From contig NC_084890.1 of assembly GCF_958979055.1 (NCBI RefSeq), forward strand, positions 29,433,116 through 29,497,115: a DNA stretch of 64,000 bases, read 5' to 3'. Under the pieces are notes generated by a model. It was not told the origin of the DNA, ran no database searches, and saw only the letters and a program-made list of their open reading frames with translations. This stretch comes from Alnus glutinosa (lineage: Eukaryota; Streptophyta; Magnoliopsida; Fagales; Betulaceae). Positions within the stretch are counted from its first letter, which is position 1, and every line of letters starts with the position of its first letter. This document shows positions 1 through 12,068 of this stretch, piece by piece. The translations under genes were made by a program, and so were the position numbers.

Positions 1-640
1 ATGACTACGAAATAAAAGTGTCTGAGAGGATACACTAGCATGTTTGGCTTATGTTTGAGCCAAGCCTTGAGTTACTTCTATGGTGAAGTGTGTGAAATCC
101 ACGCTGTTCACCTGAGTCTTTTTGCGAATAGACTTAAATATGAGGCTACATTGAGGGTTCAAGGTACTGAAGGATTATGATAACAAGATGATCTATCATA
201 CAGCTTGAGCCCTATAGCGTACAAGGTCGTGATGCCACCTAGTTTGGCGGACATTCATGATGAATTCCACGTGCCTCAGTGGTGAAAATGTGTTCATGAT
301 CCCTCACATGTGATGAGCCTCTTGATATTCAAACAAAATTGACTTATGAAGAGTTACCCATGCAAGTGTTGGATCGCAAGAAACACCAAATTGAGACTAA
401 AACTATCAAGTGTGAGAAAATTCTGTGGTGAAATCATGGTGTTGAAGAAGCCACATGGATGCTTGAACAACAAATGCAGGAGCGATTTCCTTATTTGTTC
501 GTGTAAGCCCATGTATGATTGTTTGTCATACCACTTTACTCAATGGTTTTGAGTAAAGTTTATATTTGCATATGTGTTTTGAGTAAAATGCATGCTTGTA
601 TATGTGTAAAATGACAAAGTAGAATCGATTTCTATAAGCT
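1..640. other. Intergenic sequence, no gene recognised
   Basis: Only short open frames interrupted by stops occur here and none resembles a known family. No tRNA, inverted repeat or transposon end was recognised. It lies upstream of the first kinase-relic block. Confidence 0.5.
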
Positions 641-654
641 TAACCTTGAGAACT

Positions 655-1223
655 AGAGGTCTTGAATTTGTGTTATGTGAATGATTTCACAAACACGTAA
701 CGGGATAATTTATTAGGTTTTGAGGGAACCTAGATTCTTTAAATTCATTAAAGGCAACCTAAACCTTATCAAACACAATGTTTAAGATTAATTTTTTGCA
801 TATATTTTCATTATTTCATCACACTTAAATAGAAAATGTTACAATTGTAGAGGTGGAAATAAAAATAAGTCTGATAATCAAATTATTTGATTTGATTACC
901 ATCAATTACAATCATTCTTAATTATGATAATCAAACTTAAGTATCAAATCATAACATATATTCTAACATAAGGAAAATATTCTACCATATTATATATTCT
1001 AATGTTAATATTTGCTCCGCGTAGAATTCTGTTTTCATAACAGTTTGAATCTTGTCTCAGTTATTCAGTATCCCAATTTGAATAAATATTTTACATGTTA
1101 GGTCTCATATATTAAAATGGAGTTTAAGTCTATACGTATGAGGGAGTGTTAAAATATTAATTAAATAATTAAATTTTTCTTTTTCTATCGATTTAAGCTT
1201 TTAAGAAAAATTGTGATTTAACA
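655..1223 (+). repeat. Eroded TRIM-family element with a recognisable right LTR
   Basis: Positions 1147-1223 form a 77-bp TGTTAAAA...TTTAACA terminal repeat like those of the complete TRIM at 44301-44544. The 655-790 part matches the internal region of the fuller copy at 61124-61766, including the motif GGGAACCTAGA. The left LTR is decayed beyond recognition. The segment is part of a block of about 2.1 kb that is paralogous to roughly 61220-63370. Confidence 0.55.
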
Positions 1224-1254
1224 AAAGTAACAGACAATTTGGACAAAACAAACT

Positions 1255-1600
1255 TGATTGATGTTGGGAGTTTTGACATGGTATACAAATTAAGGTCTTC
1301 AAATTGGCAACATCAATGACCACCCACAAACCTAATTAAGACATACCCTCGTCAACATGGTAGAGAGAATCTTGTAAAAATCTTCCAGTCCTGAATTTAG
1401 ACCATCAGTGCAAGAGGACAACGGCAGTGTTAGAAGTGGTGTAGTGTTCTCACAACGTACAGCTTTCTATATTTCCTTCAAAGATTGAACATCATGACCA
1501 TTCACATTGCATTGGAATATCTCCATTCATGTCTGTTTCTACCCTGTGGTGCACGACATTCTCAAGCAAATTAATGTGTGTATATAGCTAGATGAAAACA
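1255..1600 (+). pseudogene. Decayed kinase fragment of an LRR-XII receptor kinase
   Basis: Broken forward frames resemble the kinase domain of the intact gene at 3064-9769. A glycine-rich-loop remnant (GSFDMVYK) is followed by a NLVKI remnant near 1370. Around 1484-1565 there is a copy of the LNIM..ALEYLH stretch and the catalytic loop, with the HCDLK codons degraded. Stops and frameshifts separate the pieces and large parts are missing. The same fragment recurs near 61790-62110. No function is expected. Confidence 0.6.
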
Positions 1601-2269
1601 AGGTTTTTGCACATATATGGAATATCTCCATCATGTCTATTTCTACACCCAGGTCCACGGAATCGTTTGGTGGAGTAATTAAGTCCGAACGTTTAACAAA
1701 ACGGAAACGATTCTATCAAACAGGGGACTCGATCGTTGATACTTGAAAATTTTGTGCAAGAGAGTCTAGAATCTTGTTGATGGAATTTAACATCGAGTCA
1801 CAATTTATTCTAAAATCTTAAACCAATAGAAATAAATAATTTAATAATTTAATTAATATTTTAACATTTAAAAATATCAATATTTGTCTTTTGTGAGAAT
1901 AAAATTAATTGATCTTCACTGTCGGTCCTAAAAAATTTTATTTTCTATATCTCTTCTCTTTTTTTAATGCTATTAAAAAAATAAATATTGTTCGCATGTT
2001 TAAAAGAGATATAACAATTTTATAAACCGAATAGAAAGAAGTAAGAATTTCGTTCGTTTATTCATTGCAACACATATACCAATTAACTCTCTGTGTAACA
2101 GGAGGACTTTTACAACCTAAGCCATAATTCGTTCCAGTGATTTTCAGTCCTAGTTGGCGTAGAATTGGCGGTCCAAATTTCAGCAGCATCAATATATACT
2201 CATTGCAATATATTCTCTCTATTATTCATATATATGAGGGTAAAGCAGAAAATTAAATTAAATATCTTG
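1601..2269. other. AT-rich spacer between kinase relics
   Basis: The segment is noncoding. Positions about 1664-1790 recur at 54085-54210, and about 1800-2270 recur at 54670-55130 and 62335-62810, so it belongs to the repeated upstream block. The part near 1793-1868 resembles a reverse-complement TRIM LTR. No gene is seen. Confidence 0.45.
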
Positions 2270-2830
2270 GTCAGCTCAAGTTCAATCTCCTTTACATGGG
2301 GCACAACATAGAAGAAGCTTTGATAGCAAGCAACTCATATTGGGAGTTTTGGCATTAATTGTATACCCAGTACTAGATAGAACGTCGTTAAGGACCAATC
2401 GGAAGTTTGAAAGAAGAAGGCCAAGAAATATTCAAAATGTGTTAGTGTGTATTCTCACTACAATTTTCCAAATGTCCTTGAAATTAACTTCGCATTTGAA
2501 TATCTCCATCTGCCGGCCTATTTCTACACTGTGGTGCACGGCATTCTAAAGCCAGATGAAGACGTATATGTTTGCACATGTTGGTGACTCTGGTATTGAA
2601 AAACTCTTGGCTGAAAAGTAATTATGTCTACACCACATTTTGGTTGAATTCATTTTTAAACAATAGAACGTCCTTGATGACAGGCTTGGTCAAAGTCATC
2701 TGGGATTTTGGAAAATTGGTTGTATTCTCACGCCAATTTTCTTAACGTTCGTTGACATTGACTTGGAATGTCTTCATCATGGCTATAAAGGTGGGAGTAG
2801 GAAAGTCGTGATGAGGATGGTGATTTACAG
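2270..2830 (+). pseudogene. Second decayed LRR-XII kinase fragment
   Basis: This relic holds pieces of a kinase domain out of linear order. A juxtamembrane-like stretch and a GSFG loop lie near 2300-2360. A catalytic-loop relic reading VVHGILKPDED lies near 2530-2565. A HVGDSGIEKLL stretch near 2576-2615 corresponds to HVADFGIAKLL of the intact gene, with DFG changed to DSG. Positions 2690-2800 hold an ENWLYSHANFL stretch followed by LECLHHGYK. Multiple stops make it non-functional. Close copies lie at 55130-55660 and 62800-63370. Confidence 0.6.
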
Positions 2831-2995
2831 GACTTGGACCTAATCTGCATGTACCAGGAAATTCATTGGTTACTCGATGAAACTGTTTGCTTTGTTGTCT
2901 GTCGGAAACTTCTTTTAGTCAATGACGTCAACGCCCAATTAACCGTCTCACCCTCTTTTTCCCAAAGCATTTTTTTTTTTACGCTGCAATCTCCT

Positions 2996-3006
2996 TATAT
3001 ATATAT
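2996..3006 (+). promoter_or_regulatory. Probable TATA box of the intact LRR receptor kinase gene
   Basis: A TATATATATAT tract lies about 60 bases before the predicted start codon at 3064, leaving room for a 5' leader of roughly 30 bases. It follows a T-rich tract. The start context is ACCCATGG, a good plant initiation context. The call rests on position and composition alone. Confidence 0.4.
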
Positions 3007-3063
3007 GAGTCTCACTTGAACTCCCACTAATTCCCATTAATCCCCAACATACACTACGTACCC

Positions 3064-4618
3064 ATGGAGAGAATTCGTTTAATATTTTCCCTTTTCGTGT
3101 CACTTTTTACGGTACATTTTCACCTGGCAAGCCTAGTTCTTGCAACTTCTCCCAACATTACTACAGATCAATATGCTCTTCTTGCTTTAAAGGCTCAAAT
3201 TTCTTATGATCCTCGCAATGTTTTGACACACAATTGGTCCACAAACACCTCTGTTTGTAATTGGATCGGTATCACTTGTAGTTTTCGTCATCATCGAGTC
3301 ATTGCATTGAACCTTTCTTATATGAGCCTTGTAGGCACCATTCCTCCACACGTTGGAAATCTTTCATTTCTTGTTAGTTTAAGCATTGAAAACAATAGTT
3401 TTTATGGCTCTCTATCCAATGAGTTGGCTCATCTTTATCGGTTGCAACACTTATCTTTTGGATTCAATAATTTCAACGGAAAAATCCCATCTTGGATGAA
3501 GCTGTTATCCAAACTTCAAAATTTGTTTCTTCACGGTAATAGTTTCACAGGTAGTATTCCACCATCTCTATCTAATATATCTTCGTTGCAAATAATCAAT
3601 CTTAGTTATAACCAACTTTCGGGCTCCATTCCATCCACCATCTTCAACACAAACAACTTACAAGAAATTTATCTAAGCAATAACATGCTTTCTGGTCCGA
3701 TGCCCTCCATTATTTCCAACATATCATCATTGCAAGTCATTGACCTAAGAGGTAATAAGCTTTCTGGTCCACTTCCTTCGGATACATTTGATAATCTTCC
3801 CAACTTGCAATGGCTTCGAGTATCTTATAATCAATTTTATGGCCAACTCCCATCTACTTTATTCAAGTGCAAACGACTGCAGTATTTATCATTGGCGAAT
3901 AATAATTTTACTGGAAGTGTATCTTCAGAAATTGAGAACTTGTTTATGCTCAGAGAGTTATACCTTTTCAGAAATAACTTTGAAGGTATGTTTAATTCTG
4001 CTTTACATAATTGATTATATGAATGATATCATTGACTCAACATATTTGTTAAAAAATCACATCTCTTCAAATTCTTTATTCACAAATCCAAATGGATCTT
4101 CCAATTTTTTTTTTCTTTTAATCTTTATCTTTTTTCAGTGTATTAATGTTTTACTTTTTTAAATAGTTGTTGCCATGTGATCAGAGAAGAAAAAACAAAA
4201 TATTTTATATTCCTTTCGTCTTCATTAGTTTAGGCCTAAGGAAGAAAACGGGTACTACAATAACTTACGTCAGGAGAACCAAATAAAATAATAATAATAA
4301 TAATAAAGATAAAAAGAAAAGAAAAGAAAAAATAAGTAGAACCACAAAACCAAGGATATATATGGTTTTTCCTTTCTTTTAATTTTCGTGTGCTGTGATC
4401 ATTTTATATCTTAGTCTCATTGGCACTCACAATAGTAAAACCCAGAGCCTCCAACAAACATTGGACATAACTTGTTTCCTATTCCTCCTTTGTGTGGCAA
4501 TCACTCTCATTTATTTTTTTTTTCTTAAAATGTGAACTTTAAAATATTACACTTTCTATATCACATTAATCATTTTTTATATTATATCAATTAGTTTTTA
4601 ACAACCATTTTCATTTTT

Positions 4619-4652
<34 letters not shown>

Positions 4653-6421
4653 CAAAACTGCTTTCTACCGTATATCACACAAATCACTTCTTATTACTAT
4701 TAAAACAAATAAAAATAAAAATCCACCACAAAAACCTTTACTAAAACATGGCAACCTTAATTACCTAAATGCAATACTTCCCAACATTACAATGGATTCC
4801 TATGCTTTTTGTTTTTTTTTCCTTAAAAAGGCTCGTATTTCTTATGATCCTTCCAATGAATCCCTACTTTGGTTAAGTGCAATCAACTGCAAATTTTATC
4901 TTTTTTGATTAATAGGTTCATAAAAAGAGCACCTCAAGAAATTGAAAACTTAACCATGCCCACAAAGTTATACCTTGACAAAAACTTTGGGGGCATGTTT
5001 AGTGTTCTTTTACTCTTTAGCCACTTAGCAAATTTTAATATTTGTTTCTAGGGTTAAATATATTTTAGCCCCTCAAACTACCACCCTTTCTCCGGATGGC
5101 CCCATAAACTACCAATGCTTAAATTTTGGCCCCCCAAACTACCACTTTCTGATTTTTTGGCCCCATCCGTCCATTTATGCCGTCAATTTTAAACAGAAAC
5201 CCGAAAATACCCCTCTTACACTTTGAAATTCCCACGGCTAAGGGAGGGGTATTTTCGGGTTTTTGACCAATTTCTGTTAGAATTAACGGCATAAATAGAC
5301 GGATGGGGCCAAAAAATCAGAAAGTGATAGTTTGGGGGGCCAGAATCTAAGCATTGGTAGTTTGGGGGGCCATCCGGAGAAATTGTGGTAGTTTGGGGGG
5401 TTAAAATATATTTAACCCTTGTTTCTAAATTGGTAACTGTTTTACAGGGCCTATTCCATCCACTTTATTCAAGTGCAAACAACTGCTAGTTTTATTGTTG
5501 AGGCATAATAATTTCACAGGAAGGATACCTCCAGAAATTGGGAACGTAACCATGCTCATCGAATTACATCTTGGCTATAACAACTTTGGAGGTATGTTTA
5601 GTCCTGTTTTAGTTGATTGATTATATGGATGAGGTGTCATGTGCCATGGATTTTGTCAATTGTAATGCCCAAATCGGAATTATTGACTTATTTGTAATAA
5701 TGTGGTAGTTTATGGAGTGAAATGCAATGAGTCGTAATTTAGGGATGTAAGTGCAAATAGAGTGGTAATTTAAGGGGGTGAAATGCGATGAGTCATAATT
5801 TAGGGATGTAAGTGCAAATAAGATGATAATTTAAGACGAGAAAATGTAATTAATCCTTTGTTTTGAGAAGGTAAAATAAAAGACAAAAGAAGATAATTTT
5901 AACAGATGAATCAATTTCTCTCTAATAGCGCATAAATCTGTTAACTAGAATTATTTGACTATGCAACACAATAATGCAAGGATATAAATTATGGTCTTAA
6001 ATTGGATTGATTAACGCTTATGGTCAGCATGAAAATGTAGGAATGTTAAGAGAAAAAGTTGTGAGCATAATTAAATAATTTGCCCTTAAAAAATTATTTA
6101 GGATATGTCATAATCAATAATTAGACTCTCTCCTTCGCTAATCAACTACGACTAACCATTGCTAGTCATATTAGTTAGTAAGCAAAAAAAAAAATGCAGT
6201 TATTAATCCCTTCTAGAAATATATATATTTTGTATATGCAAAATCTTTTGGTTTCAAGGATCAATATTGTAGGACATGGTGTTCTCTATTCGTATATGAG
6301 GATTGAGGCATGTGAAAATGACATGTGTCCGTTTTAAACATGTAAAAATAACATGTTTTTTTTAATAGTAAAGATAAAATTTGAAGAAATTTTATTAAAA
6401 ATACATGTGCATTTCACATGC

Positions 6422-6457
<36 letters not shown>

Positions 6458-9400
6458 GTCATTCTCACGTGATAATGGATATATGTCATTTTTATAGATT
6501 GGGTTGGAAGAAGAAGTTCCTCCAACCCAGTTGAGAGGAAATCTTTGTCGTCTCCAAAATTCCCATTTCTCTTTTTCCTATTAATTTTCGGATGCTGTGA
6601 TCTCCTTTATATGTTTCCTCATTTTTATTTTTATTTTCATTTTTCTTAAAACTCAAATATAATTAACTCTCTATGTGGTTTGTTGTAAATATCCGAAAGT
6701 ATTAATTACAAAGCATTGCTGCTACTTTTGGTTAGCAGAAAATTGCATTTAGTAAGACATTCGAAATTTTTTGTCTGGTGAGAAACCTTTTAACTTGAAT
6801 AAATCCTCCAAAAACATGTTACTCTATTTGTGTATGTGGATTCATATCACAAGCCTATGCATATACTTAAGGAGTTATATATATATATATATATAAAACT
6901 AAAAATAAAAAACATAAACAGAGAAGGAAAAAACATACTAGGGCTCATTGACTAATAATTGTTGGTCTTACACAATTTATTTGCAGTTGCCAAGCATGTT
7001 AATTGCTTCCTCAATCCACACCCATTTAACCAAGTTAAGCCTATTGGGTATTCCCTTCTTAAACGAGGATAGTGGGCAGAGTGGCTTATTTATTAATTTG
7101 CTCTTAGTTTAAAGTTTGGTTGGTTTATTAGACATCTGTTTACTTGAATGTATGATTCATTTAAAGCACAATGTTTTCATTATTTAAATAATAATCCATG
7201 ATTGTTCATATTGTGCCAGGTGCAATACCAAGAGAAATTGGTAAACTACAAAACCTTGAGTTCTTCAATATAGGTGGCAACAACCTTATTGGACCAATTC
7301 CATTTGAGATATTCAATATCTCTACAATACGAGAAATTGCAATGCCTTTCAATAACCTCATAGGCCATCTTCCATCAAATGTAGGCTTATTTCTTCCAAA
7401 TCTTCAGCATCTTTATCTTGAAGGAAACAAACTAAGTGGAACAATATCTAGCTCTATCTCCAATGCTTCACAACTTACTGAACTAGATCTGAACGGCAAC
7501 TCATTCTCGGGCTTAATTCCAAAATCACTTGGTAATTTATGGCTCCTCAAGTGGCTCAACCTAGCAGGAAATAACTTGACCATTGACTCTTCCACTCCAA
7601 AGCTCAACATTTTCTCCTCTTTGTCAAATTTGGCATATCTAAGAGTTTTAGATTTGTCAAATAATCTAATGAATGACATCCTTCCCAATTCTATTGGAAA
7701 TCTCTCTACTTCTCTTCAACACCTTTACATAGATAATTGCAATATTAAGGGCATCATTCCTAGAGATATAGGCAATTTAAGCAACTTGTTGATTTTGTCC
7801 CTACGGACCAATGAATTGGTTGGACCTATTCCAACTACTGTGGGAAGATTGCACAAGCTTCAAGTTTTGAGACTTGAAAAAAATAGATTGGGCAGTCCCA
7901 TTCCATCTGAACTTTGTCATTTGGAGAGCTTGTATAAAATGCTTTTCAGTCTTAATGACCTTTCTGGACCTATTCCTGCCTGCGTGAATAATCTAACTTC
8001 TCTAAGAGCTCTTTACTTAGATTCTAATCGATTAACTTCTACAATTCCATTGAGCTTGTGGAGCCTTACGTATATCTTGGAGGTCAACTTCTCATCAAAC
8101 TCTCTAAGTGGCCCTCTCTCATTCAAAATTGAAAATTTGAAGGTCTTAAGAGTATTAGAGTTATCAAGAAATCAACTCTCTGGTCATATCCCTACAACAA
8201 TTGGTGGTCTCAAAGATATGGCTAGTCTCTCCTTGGCGGACAATCGATTACAAGGCTCAGTTCCTGAATCTTTTGGTGATTTGGTCAACTTGGAATTCTT
8301 GGATCTTTCCAGTAACAATCTATCTGGAGAGATTCCCGAGTCCTTAGAAGCACTTTCACACCTAAGATATCTAAATGTCTCTTTCAATAGACTACAAGGA
8401 AAAGTTCCTATAGGAGGACCATTTGTACACTTCTCTGCGACATCATTCATGTCAAATAATGGACTTTGTGGTGCTCCCCGACTGCAAATTCCCCCTTGTA
8501 AAGAAGGTGTTGGTCGACCAAAAAAGACTGAAGCAACACGTATACTAAAGTATGTATTACCAACGATTGGGTCAATAGTGCTTGTAGTTGCTCTTATGTT
8601 AATCTGGACAAGATGCCGAAAAAGGAATACGAAAATTCCAGTGGAAGAAAACTCATTACCACTAGCAACATGGAGAAGAATTTCCCAACAAGAACTTTTA
8701 CAAGCAACAGAAGGGTTTAGTGTAAGCAATTTAGTTGGTAAAGGAAGCTTTGGATCAGTATACCAAGGGACCCTCTCAGATGGATTGATTGTTGCAATAA
8801 AAGTTTTTAACTTGATTGTAGAAGGGGCTTTCAAGAGTTTTGATACAGAGTGTGCGGTACTACGCAATATTCGTCATCGGAATCTTCTTAAAATCATCAG
8901 TAGTTGTAGTAACATGGACTTCAAAGCTTTTGTATTGGAATACATGCCTAATGGGAACCTAGAGAAATGGTTGTATTCTCAATACCACTGTTTGAGTATC
9001 TTACAAAGACTAAATATAATGATCGATGTCGCATCAGCACTGGAATACCTTCATTATGGCTATTCAACACCTATTGTTCATTGTGATTTGAAGCCCACCA
9101 ATATCTTATTAGATGAAGATATGGTTGCACATGTTGCTGATTTTGGCATTGCCAAACTATTAGGTGATGGGGATTCTATGATGCGCACCATGACTCTTGC
9201 TACTATTGGATATATGGCACCAGGTGATATTTTTAGCCTACAACTAGAAATTGCATGTCTATCATGCTGCTCATGCATACACTAATAACTATAGCTTTTT
9301 GGTAGAATATTCATTTTAGCACTTTATATTTTTTTTTCTTAAAAAAAAATAAAAATTATTCAATATAGTGCAATACATAATTTTGTTCTCATGATTACTT

Positions 9401-9769
9401 TTTATGTTCCAAATAGAATATGGGTTGGAAGGAATTGTTTCTACAAGTGGCGATGTCTATAGTTATGGTATTTTGCTGATGGAAACTTTCACAAAAAAGA
9501 AACCTACTGATGACATGTTTGTTGGAGAAATGAGCTTGAAGCGTTGGGTAGAGGAATCATCAGCCCTTTTAGTAACTAAAGTCATTGATGCCAATTTGTT
9601 GACAACAGAAAGTGATTATGCTTCTACAAAGGATTGCATATCATCCATAATGAAGTTGGCATTGTACTGTTGTGCAGAGTTACCAGAGAAGAGGGTTAAT
9701 GCAAAAAGTATTTCAATCACACTCAACAAGATCAAATTGAAGTTTCTACAAGATAGTGAAGGAAGCTAG
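3064..9769 (+). CDS. Intact LRR receptor-like kinase, subfamily XII (FLS2/EFR/XA21 clade, At3g47570-like)
   Basis: I predict four exons: 3064-3985, 5448-5591, 7220-9223 and 9417-9769. All introns are GT-AG and phase 1, giving 1140 residues with no internal stop. In order the protein has a signal peptide (about 1-28), an LRRNT cap (about 32-75) with a conserved CNWIGITC motif, a long series of plant-type LRRs (to about 770), a transmembrane helix (about 800-821) and a kinase domain. The glycine loop is GKGSFG (862-867) and the ATP-binding lysine is K883. The catalytic loop is HCDLKP (976-981), and DFG starts at 996. The HCD in place of HRD makes it a non-RD kinase, typical of pattern-recognition receptors in this subfamily, so an immune receptor at the plasma membrane is inferred; the ligand is unknown. 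The domain order and length fit the family. Exon 2 is a duplicate of the end of exon 1. Intron 1 carries an LRR relic and a MITE. Introns 1 and 2 are unusually long (about 1.5 and 1.6 kb). A pseudogene is the alternative, but I see no lesion. Confidence 0.85.
4771..4997 (+). pseudogene. Dead LRR fragment inside intron 1 of the receptor kinase gene
   Basis: Positions 4771-4862 match the LRRNT start of exon 1 (compare 3143-3240, the SPNIT...ISYDP region). They run directly into 4861-4997, which match exon 2 (5448-5591). An internal deletion has joined the two. The copy contains stops and frameshifts, and the splice donor after its LRR end is GC instead of GT. It is a failed duplicate of the gene's own 5' coding part, with no expected product. 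Confidence 0.7.
5051..5418. mobile_element. Mutator-type MITE with long inverted repeats, in intron 1
   Basis: The 368-bp element folds back on itself. Its left end is GGGTTAAATATATTTTAGCC and its right end is GGTTAAAATATATTTAACCC, with arms that pair over most of their length (CTCCGGATGGCC against GGCCATCCGGAG). It is flanked by a perfect 9-bp direct repeat, TTGTTTCTA, at 5042-5050 and 5419-5427. A 9-bp target duplication and long terminal inverted repeats are the marks of Mutator-like elements. It has no coding capacity and ends 29 bases before exon 2. Confidence 0.85.
5592..7219 (+). other. Intron 2 of the receptor kinase gene
   Basis: This intron of about 1.6 kb contains a tandem array with a period near 61 bases (about 5700-5850, roughly 2.5 copies carrying the motif AATTTAGGGATGTAAGTGCAA). 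It also has a poly-A tract at 6424-6456 and a TA microsatellite near 6870-6894. Its 5640-5860 and 5940-6120 parts match 46730-46860 and 47180-47350. That shows where the second gene copy was cut from the array. Its distal part also matches 56690-56820 upstream of the third copy. Confidence 0.6.
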
Positions 9770-9963
9770 TATGAGTGCATCAAGTTTGTTTATAGCTCTT
9801 TCATGTTTGTAATATTGAAATAATATTACAAGACTCCCTTAATATTTGAAAACCATAGTTAACATATTATTGCAACAAATATTCCATGACATATGTAGAA
9901 AAAGACAACAAAAAAATAATTGTGAAGAAAAAACTTGTATTTTTTATGCGTAATGAACTCTAC

Positions 9964-9969
9964 AATAAA
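9964..9969 (+). terminator. Candidate polyadenylation signal of the LRR-XII gene
   Basis: An AATAAA hexamer lies about 195 bases after the stop codon at 9767-9769, in an AT-rich 3' flank. Plant poly(A) signals are degenerate, so this is only the best canonical match in range. Confidence 0.35.
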
Positions 9970-10189
9970 ATTGTCTATTTATAATTGAATGAAGCCAAAA
10001 AAGAAAGGAAATACAATAATTACAAAATTATAGATTATTCCTAGCATCTTTGGGGCCAGTAGTAGTGTTGTACCTATAATTACTATATCTGTATGTTATG
10101 CTAACATACACCATTCCTCATGCCAAAGATTTATGGCATGCTTGAACATAACCCACAGTCCAAGATGTACATTATTTTCTAGAAGCTAT

Positions 10190-10500
10190 GCATCATTTTC
10201 AGTTAGCAGAAAGATGAAGTTTCACTAAATCTAAAGGATGACCAATATTGTGGTAGTCAACATTCAGTCATTTGAGCAAATGAGAATTGAAATGACTATC
10301 CCGGATTATCTAGCAAAAACTATGGATTAATCTTCCATAATTTTTGATTGCTTAAAATTACTGTTTAATGTTTGACAAAGTAGAATTGATTTCTTGGAAT
10401 ATTGGTTACATGTTAATCTTCTAATTAAATTATTTGCTTGATTGAAAATGTGCATTAGATAATAAATTTCATGTTTGAGTAGAATTAAAATTTCCAAGAA
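10190..10500 (+). repeat. Downstream flank repeat of the LRR-XII array, copy 1
   Basis: A conserved noncoding segment marked by CAGTCATTTGAGCAAATGAG recurs at 51420-51620 and 60300-60560. Each copy lies downstream of an LRR-XII gene or relic. It defines the 3' end of the ancestral tandem unit. Confidence 0.65.
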
Positions 10501-10854
10501 GCTAGATTTGAAGAAGAGAGGAGAGGAGGAGGGTTAGATCTTTGATTAGCTAGGGTAAAATATTATCCCAAAAAAATAATGAAAGGAAAATTTAAAAGAT
10601 TAAATGATGTTTCTGTAAAAGAAAAAATTTAAAACATATAATGACATTTATAATAAATTTTAATTTAATTCTGTCTCAAATCAACGTGTCATTATATGTG
10701 TGGTATTTATCATATATAACTACCGATTATAAGTTTAACATGTTGATTATATATATTGATCCGATTATTTGACCATGCACACCACCTGATGTACAAGACT
10801 TGTAAATAAAAATAATTTATATTCGAATTTCAAATTTTGAGTTATTTTTACAGG

Positions 10855-12068
10855 ATATTTTTTTTTAGATGAATTAAAACTTTATAGAACAAGAACACTA
10901 ACAAATAACACACCAAAAACAAATCTGGACCGAGTCCAAAAAACGGGACTCACAGAGGAGCAACAAGCAAAACCCCAAATAGCAAACACTTACTACATCA
11001 AAGCTAGCAGATTATAACAGACAACTACCAAACAGAAACCTAACAGATTACAACAGGGAGTATTACAACAGGGAGTGAAGATTCCACTTATACACCAACT
11101 TTAAACAAGAAGATAAGCTCTTGAACCTCCCTTTAGCTAGAAGTCTTATTCTAACATCCCAAAAAACCTGGACCAAAATCTGAATGCGGTATTTTGCTGG
11201 AGGTCATTACGATGCTTCTAGAGATGATACATCACTGAGCCAAAACACAACAGACCTACACAGGATTGCAGACTCTTGCCATGGAAATGAGAAAGACCCC
11301 AATCCACAACATCATCCCAACAGCAAGGAGGATCAGCAAAACCACATGCCTTCATAGCAGCCCTCCAAATCCTGCAGCTAAAGCTGTAGCTGAAAAAAAT
11401 ATGCTTTCTGCACTCAATGCAACCATAGCAGAAAAGACAGTTCAAATTACCACTAAAACCCCAACAAGACAGCTTCTGTTTTGTAGTGAGAGCGTCTCTA
11501 AACACAAGCCAGCAAAGGAAAGAATATTTAGGAATAGCCATAGAGAACCAAACCAACCTCCAACAAGCAACTTCTAGAAGCTTCTTCCTAAGATTATCCT
11601 AAGTGTCAACACGAGTAAGTGCCCTTACTAGACTTCCAAATGGGCATATCAGAATCCCTAAAAGTAATTTCAAGTAGCTGGCTCTGGATGATAACCAAAT
11701 CATCTGATCTAGCCCTTTACCAAAACCAGTCATTATTCTTGATAATAGAGGAGTCTTGCATCCTTAGAGAGCCTAGAATCATAAATCACACGATAATCAT
11801 ATCTCTCCAACAAATAACCTGCAGGGTGCCAATGGTTATGCCAGAGAAAATTACTACTAGTAGCTTGAGAAGCTTCTTCCAACTCCAAGAATAAGACTGT
11901 GTCCGAATCTGCCAAAAACTTCTACCTTTTAGCCAATTCAAATCAATCCAGGCCACCCACAATGACCCAGCCTTAGTAAATAAACCCCAAATATAGTTTA
12001 ACATTGAGTCCTAGCTGATTCCAATCAGCACCCCTTTTGAGCCCTAAACCTCCCTCCTTAAGGAAAAA
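10855..12068 (-). mobile_element. 5'-truncated L1-type LINE (3' end of ORF2)
   Basis: The insertion is flanked by a perfect 12-bp target duplication, TATTTTTACAGG, at 10843-10854 and 12069-12080. A poly-T tract of about nine bases near 10858-10866 is the poly-A tail on the minus strand. The minus strand encodes the part of ORF2 after the reverse transcriptase core: an EGGLGLK stretch near 12055, then SLWVAWIDLNWLKG (11910-11980). A zinc-binding RVT domain with paired cysteines (FCYGC, ECRKH) follows in the open frame 11556-11218. Stops and frameshifts break the frame, and the reverse transcriptase and endonuclease are absent. It is a dead-on-arrival copy. Confidence 0.85.

Noticed and set aside
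346-552. 68-codon plus-strand frame
   Set aside because: Short, no family resemblance and no promoter or splice context.
7413-7688. 91-codon minus-strand frame
   Set aside because: Antisense shadow in LRR exon 3, repeated at 47971 and 57423 in the paralogues because the sense sequence is shared.
8184-8867. 227-codon minus-strand open frame
   Set aside because: It lies entirely inside exon 3 of the intact receptor kinase and resembles nothing; it is the antisense shadow of LRR and kinase coding sequence.
11266-11577. 103-codon plus-strand frame
   Set aside because: Antisense to the LINE zinc-binding RVT domain; the minus strand is the coding one.
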